This document shows positions 9,041 to 16,179 of a stretch of 64,000 nucleotides of DNA, piece after piece. Each line of letters starts with the position of its first letter. The first letter of the stretch is position 1. The stretch is from contig CANLMR010000006.1 in assembly GCA_947492185.1 (NCBI GenBank), positions 124,001 through 188,000 of the forward strand. The letters run 5' to 3'. The stretch is from an uncultured Tenacibaculum sp. (GTDB taxonomy: Bacteria > Bacteroidota > Bacteroidia > Flavobacteriales > Flavobacteriaceae). Both the position numbers and the translations under genes were made by a program. The notes under the pieces were generated by a model. That model saw only the letters and a list, made by a program, of their open reading frames with translations, did no database searches and had not been told where the DNA came from.

Positions 9041-9865
9041 TTAAGTAGTTGTTTTGTTTTTAAGCTTTTTTCTAATAAAAATATAAATTACACTTAGTAT
9101 AATAAGTAGTGGCCAAATGGTAATTAAAAATAAAAACAATGATTTTAGACCATCAAATCCATTTTTAAATGCTTTTATAATTTTACCCCAAAAACTCTCT
9201 TCGTTTATTTTTTCTTCTATCTTTTTATAAAATTTGATTTTCAAAGTAGAAAACGAAATGTTGTTTTCTAAATATTTAAGTCTTCCTTCTATTCTTTCAA
9301 TCTCTGATCTTACTTCTTCTAATTCTTTTTCAACTTCAAGAATTTCTTTGACGTTTTTGGCTTTCGTTAAAAGCTGTAAGTATCTTTTTTCTAATTCCTT
9401 TTTAGTTTTAATTCTAGCAGAAACGTCTAAAAATTCTTCTGTAACATCACTAACATTAATATTCTTCTCATCAAACTCTTTTACTCCTTTAGAAATTTCT
9501 CCTAAAAAAGCATCAAAACTAGCATTAGGAACTCTAACAGTTATATAAACATCATTCCTATAATATCCTTTTTCACTTTTTTCCTCTGCTATATATCCTC
9601 CATACTTTACTAAAGCAGTTTTTATTTTTTTAGTTGTAGATTTTAAATCGTCAACTTCAAAAGAAACATTTCCTTTTTTAATTAATTTTCTCTCGACTAC
9701 ATTAACATTTTTTTGTTTATGTGGTAGGTTTAACATGGCTTGTTCCTCATATGAAACATCTGCTAAAACATCACTAGATTCTGAAGTATTATGACAACTG
9801 ATTGCAATGAAAATCAGTATCATATGGACATAAATTTTATTTTTCATTTTGCTTACTTTTTTCAT
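9041..9865 (-). CDS. DUF4349 lipoprotein with coiled coil and C-terminal membrane helix
   Basis: The 274-aa protein has a lipoprotein signal (hydrophobic run ending IAISC). A beta-alpha domain follows at ~60-150 (RKLIKKGNVSFEVDDLKSTT ... VRVPNASFDAFLGEI), matching DUF4349. A long coiled coil then appears (LEVEKELEEVRSEIERIEGRL), followed by a C-terminal transmembrane helix (FLFLITIWPLLIILSVIYIFI) and a basic tail. This architecture, lipid anchor plus membrane helix, is typical of the family. Function is unknown. It is the second gene of the men operon, 4 bp downstream of menA and 3 bp before the UPF0173 gene. Confidence 0.85.
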   Translation of the reverse strand: MKKVSKMKNKIYVHMILIFIAISCHNTSESSDVLADVSYEEQAMLNLPHKQKNVNVVERKLIKKGNVSFEVDDLKSTTKKIKTALVKYGGYIAEEKSEKGYYRNDVYITVRVPNASFDAFLGEISKGVKEFDEKNINVSDVTEEFLDVSARIKTKKELEKRYLQLLTKAKNVKEILEVEKELEEVRSEIERIEGRLKYLENNISFSTLKIKFYKKIEEKINEESFWGKIIKAFKNGFDGLKSLFLFLITIWPLLIILSVIYIFIRKKLKNKTTT

Positions 9866-9869
9866 AAAG

Positions 9870-10814
9870 TTACAAAACGTTTCCTAGTCCAAAAAGTACG
9901 GCAAATAAAAAAGTACTTAAAGCAACTTTTTTCAATTCTCCGTCTAATAACACTTCTTCATTATTCTTATAAACAAAAATCAAATGTTTGATTAGTGGGA
10001 AATAAGCTATTAAGAATAAAAATTGATATGGACTTCTATAATGAATTACTACATATAACAATGCAAATAAAAATGACGAAGCTATTAGATAGTAATGATA
10101 GTATTTCGCAAACTCAGAACCTATTTTAACTACTAATGTATTTTTACCAACTTTAGCATCATTAATGCGGTCTCTCATATTATTTAAATTCAAAACAGCT
10201 GTACTTAACGCTCCTATTGTAAATGCTGGTAAGAAAATGGTGAAATTGATTTGCTTTGTGTACAAAAAATAAGTTCCTACAACTGCAAGCAACCCAAAAA
10301 ATAGGAAAACGAATACATCTCCAAACCCGCTGTAACCATAAGCAGAATTACCAACAGTATATTTAATAGCAGCAACAATTGAGGCAATTCCTAAACCAAA
10401 AAATAGTAGCGAAAAACCAAAATTATCTTTTCCGAAAGCAACATAAATTAATGCTATCGCAACCACTAAAGTAAAAATAGTAGTTACAATCATAGCTGTT
10501 TTCATTTGCTTAGGAGTAATAGCGCCTGATGCAACCATTCTTTCTTCTCCTTCTCTATTTTTATCTGTTCCTTTAATCCCATCTCCATAATCATTGGCAA
10601 AGTTGGATAATACTTGAAATCCAATAGTTGTTAGAATAGCAAGCCAGAAAATTTCACTTTCTAAAATCGTTGGTTCTCCAAAACAATTCTTAAAATTCCC
10701 AGGCGCAAACATTTGATGTCTTAATCCTAGAAAACTTCCAACTATAATCCCTGAAACAGAAAGTGGTAAAGTTCTTAAGCGTGCTGCTTTGATAAAGTTT
10801 TTTATAGTACTCAT
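9870..10814 (-). CDS. menA: 1,4-Dihydroxy-2-naphthoate polyprenyltransferase
   Basis: UbiA-superfamily membrane prenyltransferase of 314 aa. The first Asp-rich motif NFANDYGDGIKGTD begins at residue ~71 and the second is NNMRDRINDAKVGKNT at about residues 208-223. The N terminus AARLRTLPLSVSGIIVGS is diagnostic of MenA. It attaches the polyprenyl tail to DHNA, giving demethylmenaquinone, in the inner membrane. It is the first gene of the minus-strand run ending in menE. Its ATG lies only 7 nt after a stable hairpin that looks like the terminator of the preceding gene, so its own promoter must be unusual or readthrough must occur. Confidence 0.95.
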   Translation of the reverse strand: MSTIKNFIKAARLRTLPLSVSGIIVGSFLGLRHQMFAPGNFKNCFGEPTILESEIFWLAILTTIGFQVLSNFANDYGDGIKGTDKNREGEERMVASGAITPKQMKTAMIVTTIFTLVVAIALIYVAFGKDNFGFSLLFFGLGIASIVAAIKYTVGNSAYGYSGFGDVFVFLFFGLLAVVGTYFLYTKQINFTIFLPAFTIGALSTAVLNLNNMRDRINDAKVGKNTLVVKIGSEFAKYYHYYLIASSFLFALLYVVIHYRSPYQFLFLIAYFPLIKHLIFVYKNNEEVLLDGELKKVALSTFLFAVLFGLGNVL

Positions 10815-10841
10815 AAAAAAGATTCCCGCTTTCGCGGGAAT
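10815..10841 (-). terminator. Terminator-like hairpin directly in front of menA
   Basis: Perfect 8-bp stem attcccgc / gcgggaat (10822-10829 and 10834-10841), loop tttc. On the minus strand it is followed by a T run (10820-10815) that abuts the menA ATG at 10814. It lies 24 bp after the stop codon of the upstream Fe-S gene. Confidence 0.75.
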
Positions 10842-10864
10842 AGTATTATTAGAAGTTTTATGTT

Positions 10865-11644
10865 TTATAAATTGTTGGCTTCTGCAATTAGTTCAGCGAT
10901 ATCTTTAACAACAATTTGATCTTCTTTTAAGTGAAATTTAACACCATCAGTCATCATGGTATTACAATAAGGACAACCGGTAGCTATAATTTCTGGATTT
11001 GTTTCTAAAGCATCTTTTGTCCTTAAAATGTTAATATCCATATCACCTTTTTCAGGTTCTTTGAACATTTGTGCTCCACCAGCTCCACAACATAAAGCTG
11101 TAGATTTATTACGTTTCATTTCAGTAGATGTAACTCCTAAACGACGAATTAAATCACGTGGAGTTTCATAGACATCATTTGCACGACCTAAATAACATGG
11201 ATCATGATAAGTAAGACGCTTACCTTTTAAATTTTCACCTTCAATACTTAATCTTCCGTCTGCAATTAATTTATTAATGTATTGAGTATGGTGATATACT
11301 TTATATTTTCCTCCTAAGCTAGGATATTCGTTTTTTAAGGTATTAAAAGAGTGAGGATCGCAAGTAACAATTGTTTTTACTTCGTAAGCATTTAATATTT
11401 CAATATTAGTCATTGCTTGCATTTGAAATAAGAACTCATTACCAGCTCTTTTAGCAGCATCTCCTGTCGAACTTTCTTCTGTTCCTAATACTGCAAAATC
11501 AACGTTAGCTTGGTGTAAAATCTTCACAAAAGATTTTGTTATTTTTTTAGCTCTATCATCGTAACTTCCTGCAGCACCTACCCAAAACAACACTTCTGGT
11601 TGTTTTCCTTGAGCCATCATATCTGCCATTGTTGGTACGTTCAT
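10865..11644 (-). CDS. Cysteine-rich (CCG) Fe-S protein, HdrB/LutA-like redox subunit
   Basis: The 259-aa cytosolic protein contains a complete C-terminal CCG-type cysteine-rich domain: TYHDPCYLGRANDVYETPR, TALCCGAGGAQMF, IATGCPYCNTMMTDG. The N-terminal half has a partial repeat (IVTCDPHSFNTLKNEYP). Family knowledge: CCG domains bind a non-cubane or [4Fe-4S] cluster in heterodisulfide reductase B, GlpC, LutA and GlcF-type subunits, transferring electrons between a dehydrogenase or membrane partner and a substrate. It lies 66 bp downstream of the membrane ferredoxin gene, which is the natural partner. The substrate cannot be told from sequence. Confidence 0.87.
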   Translation of the reverse strand: MNVPTMADMMAQGKQPEVLFWVGAAGSYDDRAKKITKSFVKILHQANVDFAVLGTEESSTGDAAKRAGNEFLFQMQAMTNIEILNAYEVKTIVTCDPHSFNTLKNEYPSLGGKYKVYHHTQYINKLIADGRLSIEGENLKGKRLTYHDPCYLGRANDVYETPRDLIRRLGVTSTEMKRNKSTALCCGAGGAQMFKEPEKGDMDINILRTKDALETNPEIIATGCPYCNTMMTDGVKFHLKEDQIVVKDIAELIAEANNL

Positions 11645-11710
11645 AATATTGTATCGTTTAAGTTGACTTTCTTTTTTTAATAAAAATTAGTTTGATCATT
11701 AAAACGGAGA

Positions 11711-13027
11711 CTATTCGTCTTTCCAGTTTAATCTATCCATTTGACTATACTGCCAAGGCGCACCATTATTCTCAATATTTGTCATCATCATATTCAATTC
11801 TTGTGGCGCAGCAGATTCTTCCATTACTAAATATCTTCTCATATCCATAATAATAGATAACGGATCAATATTTACCGGACATTCTTGAACACAAGCATTA
11901 CAACTTGTACATGCCCATAATTCTTCTCTAGTAATATAATCGTCTAATAATTGTTTACCATCCGGCTTAAACTCGCCTCCGTTAGCATCAATGTTTTTTC
12001 CTACTTCCTCTAAACGATCACGAGTATCCATCATTATTTTACGAGGCGAAAGCTTCTTCCCTGTTAAGTTTGCAGGACAAGATGAAGTACAACGTCCACA
12101 TTCAGTACAGGTATACGCATTCATTAATTGCACCCAATTTAAATCAGCAACATCAGATGCTCCAAATTTTGCAGGTTCTTCTTCCTCTGCTCCATCTTCA
12201 GGCATTGCATAAGGATCTGCATCTGGATCCATCATCATTTTAACCTCATTAGTGACAGATTCTAAATTATTAAACTCTCCTTTAGGCTTTAAATTCGCAA
12301 AGAATGTATTTGGGAACGCTAATAAAATATGTAAATGCTTAGAATAATATAAATAGTTTAAGAATATCAAAATTCCAACAATATGCAACCACCAAGCAGT
12401 TTTTTCAATAGTATGAAGCGCATCATGAGAGTACCCATCAAACCACGGCGCAATAAATTGTGAAATTACATTCCCAGCTCCTGCTTCTTGAAATACCGTA
12501 TCGGTAGCATTCATTACTAAGAAAAGTGTCATCAAAACGATTTCAAAATATAAAATAATATTACCATCATTTTTTGGCCAACCTTCCATTTCTTTATTCC
12601 AGAAACGCTTCACTTTTTCAATGTTTCTTCTAAACCAAAAGACAATTACAGCTACTAAAACTAAAAGCGCTAAAACCTCAAAAGATCCAATTAAAAACCC
12701 ATATAAACCGTTACCTATTAATGGCTGAAAAACACGATGCGTTCCGAATAATCCATCGATAACGATTTCGAGCATTTCTATATTAATAAGAATAAATCCT
12801 ATGTAAACTACAATGTGTAATATTCCTGATACTGGGCGACGAACCATTTTGTATTGCCCTAAAGCAATCTTAGCCATGTTTTTCCAACGCTCTGGTTTTC
12901 GATCAGTTCTATCTATATCTTTTCCTAATTTGATGTTACGAATCAGTTTTCGAACATTCATTACAAAATACCCTATTCCTGCTATTAAAATTAAAGCAAA
13001 AAAGATGTTTGGTACGTACTTCTCCAT
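11711..13027 (-). CDS. Membrane-bound 4Fe-4S dicluster protein, HdrD/DsrK-like
   Basis: The 438-aa protein has five predicted membrane helices in the first ~235 residues (for example 8-28, 69-90, 110-132, 157-178 and 213-235). Two ferredoxin-type cluster motifs follow: CTECGRCTSSCP (C307, C310, C313, C317) and CTSCNACVQECP (C373, C376, C379, C383). The membrane part contains several histidines (HIVVYIG, HIVGIL, HLHILLAF) that could ligate heme as in NarI/DsrM-like proteins; this is inference. Together with the CCG protein it looks like a split membrane redox complex, probably quinone-linked. It starts 15 bp downstream of the AhpD-like gene, in an operon. Confidence 0.87.
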   Translation of the reverse strand: MEKYVPNIFFALILIAGIGYFVMNVRKLIRNIKLGKDIDRTDRKPERWKNMAKIALGQYKMVRRPVSGILHIVVYIGFILINIEMLEIVIDGLFGTHRVFQPLIGNGLYGFLIGSFEVLALLVLVAVIVFWFRRNIEKVKRFWNKEMEGWPKNDGNIILYFEIVLMTLFLVMNATDTVFQEAGAGNVISQFIAPWFDGYSHDALHTIEKTAWWLHIVGILIFLNYLYYSKHLHILLAFPNTFFANLKPKGEFNNLESVTNEVKMMMDPDADPYAMPEDGAEEEEPAKFGASDVADLNWVQLMNAYTCTECGRCTSSCPANLTGKKLSPRKIMMDTRDRLEEVGKNIDANGGEFKPDGKQLLDDYITREELWACTSCNACVQECPVNIDPLSIIMDMRRYLVMEESAAPQELNMMMTNIENNGAPWQYSQMDRLNWKDE

Positions 13028-13042
13028 TTATTATTTGTTAGT

Positions 13043-13645
13043 TTATTGATGATTCCAATTATCTTCTTGAGAACTATTCGGTGATAATCCTAAAACATCA
13101 CCTTCAGTAGTAACTCCTAATCCTAATACGGTTCTGTTAGCATAATTAAAATAACTAACTACTTGATTAACTTCAAGTATTTCACCATCGGACATTCCTT
13201 TTTCTTTAAGTTTTTCAATATCTTTTTGAGTTAATGAATTCGTGTTAAGAGTTAGTTTTTTTGCATATTTTAAACCTTCTTTATACGATTCATTCTCAAC
13301 AGAATGATATTCATCTTTTTCTAATTCAATTTTAATATTTAGAGCAATATCTTTATTTTCTAATAATTTCTGTAATCCAGAAAAATGGTGTTCTATACAG
13401 TAAGGACACTTATTCAATATACTTACATAAACTCCTAAAGTTTCTAAATACCATTTTGGCAATGTATTATTGCTATGATGTAATACGTTTTTGTAGATTG
13501 CCATATGACCAACCATAGTGTGTGGTCTTAAGCTATGAATCATCATAATATTATCTACATTATTATTAGGGCCTGTTATCTTTTCATATAACTTCCTTAG
13601 TTTGCCTTTAGATTCTTTAAATGAAATTATTCGAATCCAACTCAT
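13043..13645 (-). CDS. AhpD-like/carboxymuconolactone-decarboxylase-family protein
   Basis: The 200-aa all-alpha protein has the CxxC redox pair CPYC at residues 80-83, followed by the conserved His in CIEHH (H86/H87). This is the alkylhydroperoxidase AhpD core. Upstream it has PHTMVGHMAIYKNVLHH, typical of the peroxidase-related subgroup. It would act as a cytosolic thiol-disulfide or peroxide-reducing protein; the substrate is unknown. Its ATG overlaps the stop of the MlaD-like gene by one base (TAATG), which implies translational coupling. It precedes the Fe-S membrane protein, so its position is redox-related. Confidence 0.85.
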   Translation of the reverse strand: MSWIRIISFKESKGKLRKLYEKITGPNNNVDNIMMIHSLRPHTMVGHMAIYKNVLHHSNNTLPKWYLETLGVYVSILNKCPYCIEHHFSGLQKLLENKDIALNIKIELEKDEYHSVENESYKEGLKYAKKLTLNTNSLTQKDIEKLKEKGMSDGEILEVNQVVSYFNYANRTVLGLGVTTEGDVLGLSPNSSQEDNWNHQ

Positions 13646-14610
13646 TACTGATTACTAACATTTTTATTGTTATTATCTTCATTATATGGTTTTGCTTTTT
13701 TTCCAAACAATGAAAAATGCACAAATCTTTTTGGATTTAATTTCATTTCTCTTAACAACTCTTCCATTTCTTTTGTCGCGTTGGCAAGATTTGTATATAA
13801 CTTTTCATCAGAAACCAATTTCCCTAATGTTCCTTTTCCGCTCTCAATACCTTTAATTAAAGAATTTACATTATCTATTGTAGATTCTAACTTTTTAACA
13901 GTTTCTCCTATATCAGCTTTAGCTAAATCATCAGACACCTTTGAAAAATCTTCAGTTATCTTTTTAGTATTATCTAAAGTAACATTAATCTTAACTTTGT
14001 TTTCTTCTAATAATTTATTAAAAGAAACCATTGTTTTATTAAGACTATTAACTGTGCCTTCTATACCTAATACACTTCTATTTAAACTAGCTCTTGCTTT
14101 TTTATCTAGTACTTGGTTTATACCTACTAATAAAGAATCTGCCTGATTTAGTACACTTTCTATTTTGGATTGTAAAGGATTCAGTTTTTCTCCAAATGAA
14201 GAGATTAGATCAGATTCTATTTGACCTTGAAGATAATCTCCTGATTTTGCCATCTCTCCTTCATAACTTGGGACAATAGCTAAGTTTTGCCCTCCCATTA
14301 ATCCTGCCGAATATATTTTCGCTACACTTTTTTTTGAAAATTGAAAACCATCTTCTAATGATAATCGTACTAATAAAGTTCCTCTTTTTTCTGGCTTTGT
14401 ATTGAAGTTTATAGCATCTACCTTACCAACTTGTAAACCATTTATAGTTACTACACTTGCTTCACTTAATCCATTAATGTTTTTATACTCTACATAAAAG
14501 TGACGAGAGTTAGGACTAAATAAATCTTGTCTTTTCATAAAATTATACCCCCAAATACCTAGAGCTATAATTAATAATGCTATTATTCCTGTTTTTAGTT
14601 CTTTTGACAT
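13645..14610 (-). CDS. MlaD-family (MCE domain) lipid-transport protein
   Basis: The 321-aa protein (ATG at 14610; a TTG two codons upstream is less likely) has an N-terminal membrane anchor (IIALLIIALGIWGYNFM). An MCE domain follows at ~35-120 (HFYVEYKNINGLSEASVVTINGLQVGKVDAINF ... AGLMGGQNLAIVPSYEG), then a long alpha-helical coiled-coil tail with LDNTKKITEDF-type repeats. Family knowledge: MlaD/MCE proteins form hexameric rings in the periplasm that shuttle phospholipids between membranes. The ATPase and permease partners (MlaF/MlaE) are not in this window. It lies 66 bp after the amidase gene. Confidence 0.9.
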   Translation of the reverse strand: MSKELKTGIIALLIIALGIWGYNFMKRQDLFSPNSRHFYVEYKNINGLSEASVVTINGLQVGKVDAINFNTKPEKRGTLLVRLSLEDGFQFSKKSVAKIYSAGLMGGQNLAIVPSYEGEMAKSGDYLQGQIESDLISSFGEKLNPLQSKIESVLNQADSLLVGINQVLDKKARASLNRSVLGIEGTVNSLNKTMVSFNKLLEENKVKINVTLDNTKKITEDFSKVSDDLAKADIGETVKKLESTIDNVNSLIKGIESGKGTLGKLVSDEKLYTNLANATKEMEELLREMKLNPKRFVHFSLFGKKAKPYNEDNNNKNVSNQ

Positions 14611-14676
14611 AAGCAAAGTTTGCTAGTGACGAAATTACTAATAATTTTTTTGAGAATAGATTAGATTTTTTCTAAA

Positions 14677-16077
14677 TTATTGTTTTTTCAGAGCTTCTTT
14701 TACTGATATTTTACTTCCATTAGCAAAAGCAACAATAAAAGCATCTTTATGCCCTGCCTTTTTTGCTTCGATTAATGCCTGTTTTACTTTTTTGAAACTT
14801 TCAGAAGATCCATAGTAATATTTGTAGTATTCATCTATAACAAGCACCTCTACATTTTCTAAACCTTTGAAATTAAAATTATCTAGTGATAAATATTTTT
14901 TTGAAGCTGCTATTTGTACTTTAAACTCTATCACCTCAGGTTTATCAACTGCTACTTTTGTTTCTATTTTATCAGTTTTTACTTTTGGTGTTTCTTTTTT
15001 TTCTGGAATAACTTTTTCTACCACCTTTTTTGTAACTTCTTTTTTCTTTATAGGTTCTTCTTTAATAGTATTTTCTTTTTTAGCTTTCGGTATTGTCTTA
15101 GAAACTAAAGGTTCTTTTTTCTTAGGAGGTGTAACTACAACACTAAAATCTTTGCTATCTAAACTTTTTTTAGCTTCAGTATTTCTTTTGTAACTTCTTT
15201 TACGTTCTACTGAAGTAGCAACAACATTTTTCTTTTGAGACTGTGCTTTATTTGCTTTTTGAGCTGCTTTTCTTTCTTCTACTGTATTTAACTTAAGACG
15301 ATCTATATATTTTTTTATTCCTTTTGCTATTGCACTTGCCATTCTTAACTGTCCTGCATTAGAGTTTAAAAACTTTCCTTCGGCTTTATTAGTTAAAAAA
15401 CCTAATTCTATTAATACACTTGGCATTACAGTTTCTCTAAGAACTAAGAAGTTATTTTGTTTAACACTACGATCAAAACGTTTTGCTGTAGAAAAATTAT
15501 CTTGAACTAATTCAGCAAAAGCTAAGCTTTCATCTAAATTTTCTTCTTGTAGCATTGATAAACTAATAACAGATTCTGGAGAATTTGGATCGTAATCATA
15601 ATTCTGTTTGTAATTATCCTCTAATAAAATTACGGCATTCTCTCTTTTAGCTATCTCTAAATTCTGTTTATTACCACTTAACCCTAACACAAAAGTTCCA
15701 GCTCCATGAGCTTTTGGATTGGTATATGAATCACAATGAATAGACACAAAAAGATCCGCCTTATTATCATTAGCGATTTTAGCTCTGTTGTGTAGTTCCA
15801 CAAAAACATCTTTACTTCTTGTATAAACAACATTAATGTCTTTGCCCTTTCCAAGTATTTTTCCTACTTCTAGAACTACCTTTAGCGCTATTTTTTTTTC
15901 TCTGTACCCGTTACCTAAGTTCCCTGGATCTTTTCCCCCATGTCCTGCATCTAAAACAACTGTATATTTTTTCTGTCCATTTATTTCAAATTGATTTGAA
16001 ATAAAAAAAGTAAAAAACAAAACAAAACACAAAGTTATCTTGTTGCTTCTATATTTGCTGAATTTTAAGAATTGCAT
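14677..16077 (-). CDS. N-acetylmuramoyl-L-alanine amidase with SPOR-like C terminus
   Basis: Amidase_3 enzyme of 466 aa (ATG at 16077; the preceding TTG is probably not used). A signal peptide is followed by the Zn-amidase domain: TVVLDAGHGGKDPG (His ligand), NGYREKKIAL (Glu ligand), DLFVSIHCDSY (His), and SVLIELGFLTNKAEG with the catalytic Glu. A Lys/Glu/Thr/Val-rich low-complexity linker spans about 255-385. The last ~75 residues (EFKVQIAASKKYLS ... FKKVKQALIEAKKAGHKDAFIVAF) form a SPOR-like domain that would bind denuded glycan at the septum. It cleaves peptide stems during cell separation. First gene of the run into mlaD, divergent from lptD. Confidence 0.93.
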   Translation of the reverse strand: MQFLKFSKYRSNKITLCFVLFFTFFISNQFEINGQKKYTVVLDAGHGGKDPGNLGNGYREKKIALKVVLEVGKILGKGKDINVVYTRSKDVFVELHNRAKIANDNKADLFVSIHCDSYTNPKAHGAGTFVLGLSGNKQNLEIAKRENAVILLEDNYKQNYDYDPNSPESVISLSMLQEENLDESLAFAELVQDNFSTAKRFDRSVKQNNFLVLRETVMPSVLIELGFLTNKAEGKFLNSNAGQLRMASAIAKGIKKYIDRLKLNTVEERKAAQKANKAQSQKKNVVATSVERKRSYKRNTEAKKSLDSKDFSVVVTPPKKKEPLVSKTIPKAKKENTIKEEPIKKKEVTKKVVEKVIPEKKETPKVKTDKIETKVAVDKPEVIEFKVQIAASKKYLSLDNFNFKGLENVEVLVIDEYYKYYYGSSESFKKVKQALIEAKKAGHKDAFIVAFANGSKISVKEALKKQ

Positions 16078-16099
16078 CAATAAAATTTAACTATTTTTG
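16072..16099 (+). promoter_or_regulatory. Candidate promoter for lptD
   Basis: TTG (16072-16074), a 17-bp spacer and TATTTTTG (16092-16099) face lptD, giving a leader of about 60 nt. The upstream half lies inside the first codons of the divergent amidase gene. Confidence 0.5.
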
Positions 16100-16148
16100 G
16101 CTTCTGAAATTTGGTACTCCAAATATTGAGCCATACTTTTATTTAACA

Positions 16149-16179
16149 CAAAAATAGTATTTATCGGATTGAAAGCAAA
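16149..16179 (-). promoter_or_regulatory. Promoter for the amidase-mlaD run
   Basis: On the minus strand TTTG (16179-16176), exactly 19 bp, then TATTTTTG (16156-16149), a full match to the Bacteroidota consensus. It overlaps the start region of the divergent lptD. Confidence 0.7.

Noticed and set aside
14867..15193. Two plus-strand frames rich in Phe/Ser
   Set aside because: They are antisense of the Lys/Glu-rich linker of the amidase; an artefact of low complexity.
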